Positions 25,820 through 34,328 of a DNA stretch of 64,000 bases are shown in pieces. Source of the DNA: Nitrososphaera sp. (lineage in GTDB: Archaea; Thermoproteota; Nitrososphaeria; Nitrososphaerales; Nitrososphaeraceae); assembly GCA_029263715.1 (NCBI GenBank), contig JAJUFP010000003.1, forward strand, positions 124,001 to 188,000, written 5' to 3'. Position 1 is the stretch's first letter. Every line of letters begins with the position of its first letter. The notes beneath the pieces are model-generated. The model did not search any database. It saw nothing but the letters and a program-made list of their open reading frames with translations, and was not told the DNA's origin. Position numbers and translations under genes: made by a program.

Positions 25820-26284
25820 ATGGGAAAGATTGATGATCTGGATGTAAAAATTTTAAGCGAATTGGCTAAGGATGCTAGCATTTCTGTACCAAAGCTTTCA
25901 AAGAAAATCAACGTCAATGCATCAGTAGTCTACAGCAGAATAAAGCGGCTTGTAAAAAGAGGCCTGATAAAGAAATTCACCATCGTGATAAACGACGAGG
26001 CCCTGGGCTTCAATGTCAAGGCGCTCACAGGGATCAACATGGATTCCAAGCTTCGCGACAACGTCCTCAACGAGCTATTCAAGATACCGGAGGTTCGAGA
26101 GGTCTCTGAAGTCACGGGAAGATTTGACATCCTGGTTACCATGAACGCCCATTCTCTGGATGAAATGCACCAGCTTATCTCAGAAAAGATAGGCCGGATA
26201 GAGGGAATACAGAAGACAGAAACGTTCATTGAAATGAGAAAGACGGTCCGGGAGCTGGCCTATCCGCCATCCATATCCAAGTAA
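25820..26284 (+). CDS. Lrp/AsnC-family transcriptional regulator
   Basis: 154 residues. N-terminal winged helix (DDLDVKILSELAKDASISVPKLSKKINVNASVVYSRIKRL, cited in part: ISVPKLSKKINVNASVV) and C-terminal ligand-binding RAM domain (DILVTMNAHSLDEMHQLI). Such proteins bind amino acids or related metabolites and regulate metabolic genes. A TATA-like GTTTATACAT at 25771-25780 lies about 45 bases upstream of the ATG. The ctaB gene follows 23 bases later, possibly with its own start. Targets unknown. Confidence 0.92.
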   Translation: MGKIDDLDVKILSELAKDASISVPKLSKKINVNASVVYSRIKRLVKRGLIKKFTIVINDEALGFNVKALTGINMDSKLRDNVLNELFKIPEVREVSEVTGRFDILVTMNAHSLDEMHQLISEKIGRIEGIQKTETFIEMRKTVRELAYPPSISK

Positions 26285-26307
26285 ATTTTAAGATATAAAT
26301 AACATCA

Positions 26308-27240
26308 ATGTCCCCTTCTAGGACAGATCTCGATCACTTGGACACGGTTCACCAGATCTCTTTTGGCAGCAGGATAAAGAATTACTACGAGGTTACCAAG
26401 CCCAAGATCTGGTACCTTCTTGTCTTCACGGCCTTCGGGGCTGCACTCACCGCCTCGTTCCTGTTTGACATGCCGCTGGACCTGATGACCTGGGCACTGT
26501 TGATAGGTGGTGTTGCCGCCGGCTCGGCGGCAGCCGACACGCTGACTGGCTACAATGACCGGGACATAGATGCCATAATGGACCGGACCAAGGGAAGGCC
26601 CATCCCTTCAGGGCGCATAAAGCCACGAAACGCCTTCATCTTCGGCGTTACACTTGCAGCTATATCCCTTGTCTGCGCGTGGTTCATCAACCCCCTCGCA
26701 TTCGGTCTGATGGCCTTTGGTCTTTTTGACAACATCATTGTCTACAGCAAGTGGCTCAAGCGGCGCAGCCAGTCCAACATAATCCTGGGCGGCTTTTCCG
26801 GAGGCGCGCCGGCACTGATAGGGTACGTGGCAGTCACGACGCAGAACATAGAGATCGGGCTTGTAATGGCCGGCCTCGTGTTCCTCTGGATACCCACACA
26901 TATCTGGAGCCTTGCCTTGCACGTCAAGAAGGACTACAACAAGGCCAGAGTCCCGATGCTGCCGGTAGTCTCAAGCGAAACGAAATCCGTGCGGGTAATA
27001 GCCGGCACAACCCTGATGATGGTGGTGTTCAGCATCCTGCCGTTCTTCTTCAACCAGTTCGGGCTCATCTACCTTGCCACGGCCGGAGTGTTTGGGGCCG
27101 CGATGATAGCCATGTCTGTCTGGCTGCTGGTCAAGCCAAGCGAAAAAGCTTCATGGACGGTGTTCAAATTCTCAAGCCCATACCTGACGGCACTGTTCAT
27201 CGCCTTCATGGTGGATGCCTACCTCAAGCCGCCAATGTAG
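26308..27240 (+). CDS. ctaB: Protohaem IX farnesyltransferase (haem O synthase)
   Basis: 310 residues, UbiA-superfamily integral membrane prenyltransferase. First Asp-rich motif NDRDIDAIMDRTKGRPIPSG; second region DYNKARVPMLPVVS, both characteristic of CtaB/COX10. Seven to nine transmembrane helices are visible. It converts haem B to haem O for haem-copper terminal oxidase assembly, consistent with an aerobic ammonia oxidiser. The ATG lies right after an AT-rich tract (atataaataacat), suggesting a very short leader. Its 3' end overlaps the convergent nep1 gene by 17 bases. Confidence 0.95.
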   Translation: MSPSRTDLDHLDTVHQISFGSRIKNYYEVTKPKIWYLLVFTAFGAALTASFLFDMPLDLMTWALLIGGVAAGSAAADTLTGYNDRDIDAIMDRTKGRPIPSGRIKPRNAFIFGVTLAAISLVCAWFINPLAFGLMAFGLFDNIIVYSKWLKRRSQSNIILGGFSGGAPALIGYVAVTTQNIEIGLVMAGLVFLWIPTHIWSLALHVKKDYNKARVPMLPVVSSETKSVRVIAGTTLMMVVFSILPFFFNQFGLIYLATAGVFGAAMIAMSVWLLVKPSEKASWTVFKFSSPYLTALFIAFMVDAYLKPPM

Positions 27241-27916
27241 CTTTTTCGCATTCGTAGAGTAACCTTGCAATGACTACGTGGCTTTCCAACCCTATCTCGT
27301 CTATCGAATAGGTGAAGTTGAACAATTTCGCAATCTTTTCGGAAAAGTGGCCCCTTGGGAAGGCGCCGACCACGTACACGCAGTGATCCGCATCCATGTT
27401 CTTTCTGACAACCTTCTCCGCATCTGATTGGACGCCGGCAGTTGAAAGGCCTATAACCCTGCCCGGACCTATCTCCTGCAGCAGCTGCTCAAAGCTGCAG
27501 TCCCACATCCTAAGCAATGTAGTGTCCTCGCTTACTACCTGCCTGTCTTGAAACAGCTTTACCATCAGGCCTTCGAATCGAAAATAGGATTTCGGGATCC
27601 TCAGCTGGCCGGCCATTTCAATCACCTTATCGCCGACAGTATGCACGTAAACGTTCAGCATGCCTTTCATGAAAAGCGGCGTTGAAAGCGCTTCAAGCAT
27701 GGCAAAATGTACCAGGTCCGGCCTGCCCCGCTTCCAGCCCTCCTTGAGGCCTTTCATGGCTGCGTGATGGTAGCTTCTGTCCAGGAGCGTCTCTGAAGCC
27801 TTGAGGCCAAGCCTTCTGGCATGGTTTATCACAGAGGGGTGCCGCGCAATCTCGTCTGGGACCGTTTCAAGCGCGGCCTCTGCAATGATCAGTGTAATTT
27901 TTGTCGTAATGGCCAT
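27224..27916 (-). CDS. nep1: Nep1 (Emg1) rRNA pseudouridine N1-methyltransferase
   Basis: 230 residues, alpha/beta-knot SPOUT fold. LIIAEAALETVP start; RRLGLKASETLLDRSYHHAAM; GRPDLVHFAMLEAL (the conserved Nep1 motif around RPD); GAFPRGHF in the knotted SAM site. It methylates a pseudouridine in 16S rRNA during 30S assembly. Divergent from rnp4 (Rpp21), so this region gathers RNA-maturation genes. Confidence 0.93.
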   Translation of the reverse strand: MAITTKITLIIAEAALETVPDEIARHPSVINHARRLGLKASETLLDRSYHHAAMKGLKEGWKRGRPDLVHFAMLEALSTPLFMKGMLNVYVHTVGDKVIEMAGQLRIPKSYFRFEGLMVKLFQDRQVVSEDTTLLRMWDCSFEQLLQEIGPGRVIGLSTAGVQSDAEKVVRKNMDADHCVYVVGAFPRGHFSEKIAKLFNFTYSIDEIGLESHVVIARLLYECEKATLAA

Positions 27917-27981
27917 TTACTTGATGACCTTATATTAAGAACTGCCAGCTTGGTTTATCAGACCGATGCTGCCAATCACAG

Positions 27982-28305
27982 ATGTTGAGGGGAAAGCAGC
28001 GTGCAAAGGAAATAGCCAGAGAGCGTGTTGACATCCTTCTGGATACAGCCTTGCATGAAAAAGATCAGGAGCTTGCAGACCGTCAGGCCGTCATGGCAAA
28101 AAGGATGGTCATGCGGCATCGGATCAAGCTTCCCTATGATTTGAAGCAGCTGTACTGCAAACATTGCAAGGCATTCATAGTACCCGGCAGGACGGCGCGG
28201 ATTCGCACAGGACGGTCCTGCACAAAGGCCGTCAGGGTCACCTGCCTCCGGTGTGGCCACACATACCGGAAGATAATCGCCAGACCGCAGAATAAGGATT
28301 TATAA
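27982..28305 (+). CDS. rnp4: RNase P protein component 4 (Rpp21/Rpr2)
   Basis: 107 residues. N-terminal helices (KEIARERVDILLDTAL...ADRQAVMAKRMVMRHRIKLP) and a C-terminal zinc ribbon (CKHCKAFIVPGRTARIR; CLRCGHTYRK). This is the archaeal Rpp21 homologue that pairs with Rpp29 on the specificity domain of RNase P RNA for tRNA 5' processing. It begins a short operon with rps19e and the PDCD5-like gene, a common archaeal arrangement. Confidence 0.92.
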   Translation: MLRGKQRAKEIARERVDILLDTALHEKDQELADRQAVMAKRMVMRHRIKLPYDLKQLYCKHCKAFIVPGRTARIRTGRSCTKAVRVTCLRCGHTYRKIIARPQNKDL

Positions 28306-28330
28306 GGGCTTTTACAAACTTTCGAAACAC

Positions 28331-28786
28331 ATGGCTAAAGTTTATGATGTTCCGGCCGACGAGCTGATAGCCCAGCTTGCTGACCAGCTCAAGAAGGACA
28401 AGAAAATAGAGCCTCCAGCATGGTCACCGTTTGTCAAGACTGGCTCGCATGCCGAGAAGATTCCCCAGAACAAAGACTGGTGGTACATCAGATGCGCTTC
28501 TCTGCTAAGAAAGATTTACATTCACGGTCCTATAGGCGTCTCCGACCTGAAGGTTGCATACGGCGGCAGAAAACAGATAGGTTACAACCTGGCCCATCAC
28601 AAAGATGCAGGCGGCGCCATCATACGGCATGCCCTGCAGCAGCTTGAAGCTTCCGGCTACATTACAAAGGTCCCAACCAAGGGAAGGATGATCACCAGCG
28701 AAGGCATGAAAAGGCTGGACAGGCTTGCTACGGAGATACACAAAGAGCTGATCAAGACCGCTCCGGCTATCCAACGCTACGCGTAG
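28331..28786 (+). CDS. rps19e: Small-subunit ribosomal protein S19e
   Basis: 151 residues. Motifs: VYDVPADELIAQLADQLK, PPAWSPFVKTGSHAEK, DWWYIRCASLLRKIY, GPIGVSDLKVAYGGRK, and LEASGYI with the C-terminal winged-helix end. Component of the 30S head. The PDCD5-like gene follows one base later. Confidence 0.97.
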   Translation: MAKVYDVPADELIAQLADQLKKDKKIEPPAWSPFVKTGSHAEKIPQNKDWWYIRCASLLRKIYIHGPIGVSDLKVAYGGRKQIGYNLAHHKDAGGAIIRHALQQLEASGYITKVPTKGRMITSEGMKRLDRLATEIHKELIKTAPAIQRYA

Positions 28787-28787
28787 T

Positions 28788-29078
28788 ATGTCGTACCCGC
28801 CACCACAACAACCAAACGACGAAGAAGCAAGACAGCGAGAAGCCGAGGCTGCAGCCATGAGGCAGCGTATTTTGCAGTCCCTGCTGGATCCTCAGGCGCG
28901 CCAGCGTCTTACCAACATCCGTCTGGTCAAACCGGAGCTGGCCACGGCCGTTGAGAACTATTTGATAAACGCCGCCTCTACGGGCCGGCTCAACAGGGCT
29001 CTAACCGACGAAGAATTGAAGCAGATACTTTTAAGCATTCAACAACCAAAAAAAGAATTCAAGTTCGACCGGCGCTAG
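28788..29078 (+). CDS. PDCD5-related DNA-binding protein
   Basis: 96 residues. Disordered, Pro/Gln-rich N-terminus, then a helix rich in Arg/Glu/Ala (DEEARQREAEAAAMRQRIL), and the compact three-helix PDCD5 core (LLDPQARQRLTNIRLVKPE; DEELKQILLSIQ; KKEFKFDRR). Family known as archaeal TFAR19-like/PDCD5; regularly located after rps19e. Biological role in archaea is unsettled; nucleic-acid binding is suggested. Confidence 0.93.
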   Translation: MSYPPPQQPNDEEARQREAEAAAMRQRILQSLLDPQARQRLTNIRLVKPELATAVENYLINAASTGRLNRALTDEELKQILLSIQQPKKEFKFDRR

Positions 29079-29119
29079 TAAATACCGGACTTTTCATAAA
29101 ATGCTGGTTATGAGTTAAC

Positions 29120-29127
29120 TATATTAA
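29120..29127 (+). promoter_or_regulatory. TATA box for the MDR dehydrogenase
   Basis: TATATTAA centred near 29123 predicts transcription starting near 29149. The ATG at 29152 then sits 3 bases into the transcript, whereas the GTG at 29137 would be upstream of it. Confidence 0.5.
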
Positions 29128-29151
29128 GTCAGCAGAGTGCCTTTGCATCTA

Positions 29152-30210
29152 ATGAAAGCAGCAGTATTCAGGGAGTATAACAAAGATCCTACAAAGGTAG
29201 TCAAGATTGAAGATATCGACGTTCCCAAGATAAAGCCTAATGAAGTCCTGATCAAGGTCGAGTCAGCCGCTTACAATTACAACGATCTCTGGGCAATCTG
29301 GGGAGAACCAGTCAAAACACCATTACCTCACATTTCCGGTAGCGACGTAGCTGGAACCGTGGTTGAAGTTGGATCTGATGTCGCCAAGCTGAAGGTCGGC
29401 GACAGAGTGGTCTCGCACTCCAACATGAGCTGCAGGGTCTGCGATGCATGCACCTCTGGCAGAGAGTACGATTGCAATGACAGGACGATCTGGGGATTCC
29501 AGACCGGCCCACTGTGGGGTGGATTCGCCCAATACACACACCTGCCAGAAGTCAATGTCGTCAAGATTGCTGACAACGTATCATTTAACGACGCAGCTGC
29601 CGTCTCGATGGTCGGCATGACTTCTTGGCACATGCTAGTCGGCCGCGCCAAGATCCGGCCAGGCCAACTGGTTCTCATCATGGGTGGTGGTTCTGGCGTC
29701 GGCATGGTGGGCATCCAGATTGCAAAGCTTTACAACTGCACAGTCATAGCGACCGCCGGCAACCAGGACAAGATGGACAAGTGCCTCCAGCTTGGAGCCG
29801 ACTATGTAGTCAACCACAGGGAAGCCGACTGGTACAAGAAGGTGCGGGAGATCAACAAGAAACTGGGACAGTCCGGAGTAGACGTGGTCTTTGAGCACAT
29901 CGGAAAATCCGTGTTCCCGCAAGAAGTTGCTCTTCTCAACATGGGTGGAACGCTGGTAGCTACAGGTGCAACCACTGGCTACGATTCCACGATTGACCTT
30001 AGGTACCTATTCTTCAAGGGAACCAACCTGCTTGGCTCAACGCAGGGAACTAAGGCGGAACTTGAAGACGTGATGTACTGGGTCAGCAAGGGCAAGATAA
30101 AGCCGGTCATCGATACCATATTACCTTTCAATGACATGGTAAAGGGCCATGTAATGATGGCAGAGGCGCAGCAGTTCGGCAAGATTCTCACCACGCCGCA
30201 AAAACTGTAA
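29152..30210 (+). CDS. Zinc-type medium-chain alcohol dehydrogenase/reductase
   Basis: 352 residues from ATG 29152 (MKAAVFREYNKD), a typical start supported by the TATA box; GTG 29137 would add five residues. GroES-like domain with structural zinc Cys (CRVCDACTSGREYDC) and the GSDVAGTVVEVG turn. Rossmann domain with GGGSGVGMVGIQIAK. This subgroup includes quinone-oxidoreductase-like and acryloyl-CoA/crotonyl-CoA reductase-like enzymes. The latter occur in 3-hydroxypropionate metabolism, but a specific substrate cannot be given. A CitE-like lyase gene follows 35 bases later. Confidence 0.88.
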   Translation: MKAAVFREYNKDPTKVVKIEDIDVPKIKPNEVLIKVESAAYNYNDLWAIWGEPVKTPLPHISGSDVAGTVVEVGSDVAKLKVGDRVVSHSNMSCRVCDACTSGREYDCNDRTIWGFQTGPLWGGFAQYTHLPEVNVVKIADNVSFNDAAAVSMVGMTSWHMLVGRAKIRPGQLVLIMGGGSGVGMVGIQIAKLYNCTVIATAGNQDKMDKCLQLGADYVVNHREADWYKKVREINKKLGQSGVDVVFEHIGKSVFPQEVALLNMGGTLVATGATTGYDSTIDLRYLFFKGTNLLGSTQGTKAELEDVMYWVSKGKIKPVIDTILPFNDMVKGHVMMAEAQQFGKILTTPQKL

Positions 30211-30245
30211 CGACAACCTTTTACCCTCTCTTTTTCTCTTTTGAA

Positions 30246-31109
30246 ATGATGTTCAGAAGCCTGATCTTCGTTCCGGGCAACAGCACGCGATTTATCGAGA
30301 AGGCCAAGACGCTGCCTGCAGATATTGTCTGCTTTGACCTTGAAGACTCGGTCCCGGCAAAAGAGAAGGATGCCGCAAGAAAGATAATCGCAGACGCCCT
30401 TGCAAAGCGGGCGGATTACAAGAGCTCGGTCTACGTTAGGACCAACTCTCCGGAATCGGGGCTGGTGCAACAAGACCTGCAGGTCATAGTCCAGCAGGGA
30501 ATAGACGGCATAGTCGTTCCAAAGGTAAACGACGCTGATGAAGTATCTGAAATAACAAAGGTTCTGTCCTCTCTTGAGGCAGAAAGGGGGACTGGAAAGC
30601 TGGCGTTGATCCCGTCCATAGAAACTGCAAGGGGCGTCGTCAACGCATATTCAATAGCCAGCGCGGATGACCGGATAAACGCGCTTGTCTTTGGGGTTTT
30701 TGATTTCCTCCATGACATGAAGATGGATTACGATGAAAACGATGACGCCGGCTACGCTTACGCCCGTGCCAAGATACCGGTTGATGCAAGGGCCGCCGGC
30801 GTTCATGCCATAGACGCCATATGGCAAAAAGTCGACGATGTAGACGGGCTTGTCAAGGACGCAACTGCCGCAAAGCGCCTTGGATATTCGGGAAAAAGCA
30901 TCATTCATCCAAACCAGATAGAACCGGTTCACAGGGTCTTTCTGCCCACAAAAAGTGAGATCGAATGGGCCAAAAAAGTGGTTGCGGCTCTAGGTGAGGC
31001 CATGGAGAAAGGTGGCGGTAAAGGAGCGGTAAGGCTGGAAGGCAGGATGATAGACGCCGTGCATTACAAGCAGGCAAAGACCATCCTGGATACTGCTAAG
31101 GATGTCTAG
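30246..31109 (+). CDS. HpcH/HpaI aldolase family, CitE/malyl-CoA lyase-like
   Basis: 287 residues, TIM-barrel CitE family. FRSLIFVPGNSTRFIEKA start; CFDLEDSVPAKEKD with the metal-ligand Glu-Asp; VRTNSP; LIPSIETARGVVN; GVFDFLHDMKMD with the second acidic metal site; SGKSIIHPNQI. Members cleave or form (3S)-malyl-CoA, citramalyl-CoA or related 3-hydroxyacyl-CoA esters. Which reaction applies here is unknown. Same strand as the MDR dehydrogenase. It overlaps the 3' end of the convergent transporter gene by 4 bases. Confidence 0.85.
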   Translation: MMFRSLIFVPGNSTRFIEKAKTLPADIVCFDLEDSVPAKEKDAARKIIADALAKRADYKSSVYVRTNSPESGLVQQDLQVIVQQGIDGIVVPKVNDADEVSEITKVLSSLEAERGTGKLALIPSIETARGVVNAYSIASADDRINALVFGVFDFLHDMKMDYDENDDAGYAYARAKIPVDARAAGVHAIDAIWQKVDDVDGLVKDATAAKRLGYSGKSIIHPNQIEPVHRVFLPTKSEIEWAKKVVAALGEAMEKGGGKGAVRLEGRMIDAVHYKQAKTILDTAKDV

Positions 31110-31993
31110 CGCGACATCTTTTTGATGACTATAATTCCTGCATAGTAAGGGATGTTGTAAAGTGCTGCCAGCGCAGCCACATGCGGGCCGAAAAACTGGG
31201 CGGCAAACACTGCAACCAGGGTATTGTTCACATAGGTCATGGATATCAGTCCTGCCGTTCTTTCGTTTCTGCTGATGGAGCTGACAAAGCCTGCAAAACC
31301 AAATGCAGCAAAACAAAGGACAGTAACCAATATGGTCTGCAAAAGGAATTCCTGGTCTGCAAAAAAGTAGCCAGAAAGCCCGGCGAACATCCCGAAATTG
31401 ATGAGCACCACAAAGACTATGGACAGCGTAAACGAATTCTTATGGGCAAAATCAGAAGCTTTTGGAATGTATTTTCTTGTAAGCCAGGATGCAGCAAGCG
31501 GCAGGAATAATGCGGCTGACAAAAGCACGATCATGTGAAGCAACGGTATGTCAAACTCTGATCCCGCCAGCACGTAGACTAGAGTGGGTAGAACAAAGGG
31601 TACGGCAAGCGACGTTGTTATTATCATTCCAACGATCAAAGGAAGCCTTCCACCAACAATGTTTACAACAAACGGCGCGCCAAGACCGGTGGAAATTCCG
31701 GAGAGCAGCAGCACCGGAAGCGCAAACGGCCTGTAGACAACATATGCCAGAACATACATGGCCAGCGGAAGCACCAGCAGCTTTACCAATGACAGGATGG
31801 CCAGCTGCCTTGGTCTTGCAAAGGTGGAGACGATGTCCGATGCTTCAAGCTTAATCAGGTTCAAGAACAACAGCGCTCCCAGCCACACCAGCAGGTACGG
31901 CTCAACCATCAAGCCTGCGGAGGGTAGCAGCACGCCGGCAGACATGGAGCCGGCTATGGCAACGGCAAGCGTTGCGTCTTTATTCTGACGCAA
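31106..31993 (-). CDS. Bile acid:sodium symporter (BASS/SBF) family transporter
   Basis: 295 residues, about nine to ten hydrophobic helices with almost no soluble loops. SBF-like features: ISTGLGAPFVVNIVGG in the first half and NERTAGLISMTYVNNTLVAVF in the second, corresponding to the crossover helices with their Asn/Ser/Thr-rich sodium sites. Substrates in microbes include organic anions such as pyruvate or pantoate; none can be assigned. It overlaps the pepF 3' end by 14 bases on the same strand. Confidence 0.75.
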   Translation of the reverse strand: MRQNKDATLAVAIAGSMSAGVLLPSAGLMVEPYLLVWLGALLFLNLIKLEASDIVSTFARPRQLAILSLVKLLVLPLAMYVLAYVVYRPFALPVLLLSGISTGLGAPFVVNIVGGRLPLIVGMIITTSLAVPFVLPTLVYVLAGSEFDIPLLHMIVLLSAALFLPLAASWLTRKYIPKASDFAHKNSFTLSIVFVVLINFGMFAGLSGYFFADQEFLLQTILVTVLCFAAFGFAGFVSSISRNERTAGLISMTYVNNTLVAVFAAQFFGPHVAALAALYNIPYYAGIIVIKKMSR

Positions 31994-33785
31994 GCTCTTT
32001 CAGCTGCTCTATCTTTTCCTTGACAAGGTCGAAACCCTGCTGCCAGAACTCTTGTTTTGAAATGTCCATGCCGGCTTCAGCCAAAAGCTCTTCCGGCTTT
32101 CTTGAGCCTCCGGCGGCAAGTATCTTTAGGTACCTGGGCACAAACGACTTGCCTTCAAGCTCGTACTGGCGGTAAAGCGAGAGCACCAACAGGTTGCCAA
32201 AGGAGTATGCGTAGCAGTAAAACGGCGTGTGATAAAAGTGCGGTATGTACGTCCATTCCCACTGAAACTCTGGTGCAACAGCAACAGAGCTTCCAAACTG
32301 CTCCTTCAGGTTTTCCATGTATAGCTGCGAAAGCTGGTCTATGGTGACGTTCTGCTCGCCGACGGCCTTGTGAGCTTCGATCTCAAAGAGCGTGAAAAAT
32401 GCCTGCCGCATTATGGTTGCGTACATGTCGTCTATCTGTTCGGCCAAGAGCAACTGCCGCTCCTTTCTTGCCATCTTTTCGGCCAGGCGCTCGTTTAGCA
32501 GCATTTCCGCAAACACCGACGCGGTCTCTGCCAGCGGCAGCGGGGCATGGGATACCATTATCGGCAGGTCGGAGGCAAGCATGCTGTGTATTGCATGCCC
32601 AAATTCATGGGCCAGCGTTGAAACATCCCTTGTCCTTCCGTCAAAATTCAACAGCACATACGGTGTTATGCTGGGCGTAATGGTGTGACAAAATGCGCCG
32701 CCGCGCTTGCCCTTCCTTATCTCCGAGTCGACATGCCGCTCCTTAAAAACGCGTTCGGCCAGCTCCCGTACCTGCGGGTCAAAGCCATCAAAGGTATCAA
32801 GGACGTTTTGAACCGCCTTGCCGTAGGTGAACCTTCTGGAACCGGCCTTTGTGGGGAGCGGTGCATACAGGTCGTAGCGGCGGAGTTTTTTGACCCCAAG
32901 TATCTTGGCTTTTTCGTGGAAGTATTCCTGAAAGACAACGTTGTTCTTCCTGCAAACAGCAAGCAGTGCCTCCACGGTGGAATCCTCCAGATCGTTGGCC
33001 ACGTTCCGGACAGATATGGGTGCAGCATAGCCGCGCATGGAGATACCCTCGTTTCTCCATTCCAGTACGATGTTTTGATAGATATCGCCAAGAACACCGC
33101 TGTTCTTTTTGTAAACAGAAAACAATGCCTTGTAAGCGGCTTCCCTTTCCTCCGGCTTGGCGCTCCTTACAAGCGAGAGCAATTTTTCCTTGTTATAGAA
33201 CTTTTTAACGAGATATTTTCTGCCGCGCCTGACCTTCGTTTCAAATTCAAAACCACTGGCCATCTTGTCGTAGATCTTGACCAGCGCGCCGGTTCCCGTA
33301 ACCTCCAGAGTGTTGATTATCTTTTCTTCCGGCTCGCTGAGGGAATACTTTGCCAGCCGACGCTTGTGCTTCAGGTATTCCCGGTATACTGCAGGAACAG
33401 AATTTATCAGACGGTCAGCATTTACGTCGTCCAGCGTTTTTTTGAACCAGAGATCAAAGAAGATCAGTCGATTTCCAATGTCGGCGGCCGTCTTCTCCAT
33501 CCTCGTGACAAGAGCCGACGCCTCGTTGGACGAGGTATTGGCATAATAACGCAGGTGCGCGTACCCGCTGGCTATGCTGACCTTTTCATAGATGTCCTCG
33601 ATAGCATGAAGCATGCTTTCAAAATCTGCTGCCGGGATCTCTGGCTTTAGCTTGTTCTTGTTGGACTCAAAGTCGCTGACCTTGTTTTCGATAGAGTCCA
33701 GAAACCGCTTGAAATCATCACTTGCCGGGTCTTTAACTAGGCCGGAAAGATCCCATGCTCCCGCCTTAAGGGTGACGTAGCTCAT
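31980..33785 (-). CDS. pepF: Oligoendopeptidase F (M3 family)
   Basis: 601 residues, full-length PepF. Zinc site: LAHEFGHAIHSML (HExxH) with a downstream Glu in SVFAEMLLNERL. C-terminal catalytic-domain motif FQWEWTYIPHFYHTPFYCYAYSFG is characteristic. Cytosolic metallopeptidase degrading short peptides. No signal peptide. First gene of a two-gene reverse-strand unit with the BASS transporter, perhaps linking peptide breakdown with organic-anion transport, though that is speculative. Confidence 0.95.
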   Translation of the reverse strand: MSYVTLKAGAWDLSGLVKDPASDDFKRFLDSIENKVSDFESNKNKLKPEIPAADFESMLHAIEDIYEKVSIASGYAHLRYYANTSSNEASALVTRMEKTAADIGNRLIFFDLWFKKTLDDVNADRLINSVPAVYREYLKHKRRLAKYSLSEPEEKIINTLEVTGTGALVKIYDKMASGFEFETKVRRGRKYLVKKFYNKEKLLSLVRSAKPEEREAAYKALFSVYKKNSGVLGDIYQNIVLEWRNEGISMRGYAAPISVRNVANDLEDSTVEALLAVCRKNNVVFQEYFHEKAKILGVKKLRRYDLYAPLPTKAGSRRFTYGKAVQNVLDTFDGFDPQVRELAERVFKERHVDSEIRKGKRGGAFCHTITPSITPYVLLNFDGRTRDVSTLAHEFGHAIHSMLASDLPIMVSHAPLPLAETASVFAEMLLNERLAEKMARKERQLLLAEQIDDMYATIMRQAFFTLFEIEAHKAVGEQNVTIDQLSQLYMENLKEQFGSSVAVAPEFQWEWTYIPHFYHTPFYCYAYSFGNLLVLSLYRQYELEGKSFVPRYLKILAAGGSRKPEELLAEAGMDISKQEFWQQGFDLVKEKIEQLKELASE

Positions 33786-34075
33786 CTAGCTGGCATAAAC
33801 GATTCCCGTTCAAATACGTAACTAATGTTGGCTTTGTTCAATTAAGTTTACATGATGACTATAGAATATTGGCGTGTTCCTTAAATAATTGAACTGCCAA
33901 TACTGATCACTCGCATTTGCGAGTTTCAGCATGGGAATAGGCGAGCAATATGCACGTATCGGGGACGAAATTTGGCCCGCGATGGCGTGCATGATAATGC
34001 CTATCCTCACGTGCTGTTGATTTTGATGACACGTTTGCCTAACGCTAACATTAATGACATACTGCATCGGATCAG
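33786..34075. other. Intergenic region rich in inverted repeats
   Basis: 290 bases between the divergent pepF and DUF167 genes without a convincing ORF. It contains GTTCAATTA (33836-33844) with TAATTGAAC (33886-33894), an interleaved TATTGGC/GCCAATA pair, and the hairpin ACTCGCA-TT-TGCGAGT (33909-33924). These could be operators or a structured small RNA; nothing further can be assigned. Confidence 0.4.
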
Positions 34076-34294
34076 ATGCCGTTGCTGTACCACATCATAG
34101 TAAGATTCAGCTCTGATGGCAAGATCGCTGTTGACGGCAATGAAATTACAGTTTCAATCAAGTCCCGCCCCGAGCGGGGCAAGGCCAACATGGAGCTGAT
34201 AAAAAAGCTTTCAAAGCATTTCAACGTGCCAGAAGGCAACGTCAGGATAATTTCTGGACTAACATCAAGAAAAAAGATGGTCGAGATATTATGA
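34076..34294 (+). CDS. DUF167 (YggU) family protein
   Basis: 72 residues, whole-family length. The signature SRPERGKANMELIKKLSKHF corresponds to the conserved glycine/asparagine motif, followed by VRIISGLTSRKKMVEI. Small cytosolic alpha/beta protein; structure known in bacteria and archaea, biochemical role unknown. It converges on the secreted repeat protein, with 34 bases between. Confidence 0.88.
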   Translation: MPLLYHIIVRFSSDGKIAVDGNEITVSIKSRPERGKANMELIKKLSKHFNVPEGNVRIISGLTSRKKMVEIL

Positions 34295-34328
34295 AATGTT
34301 TTTTATAAAAAAGGTGGGAGGCGCTGCC

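Noticed and set aside
33853-33906. Possible C/D box small RNA (ATGATGA at 33853-33859, CTGA at 33903-33906)
   Set aside because: No C'/D' pair and no terminal stem, so the match is too weak to call.
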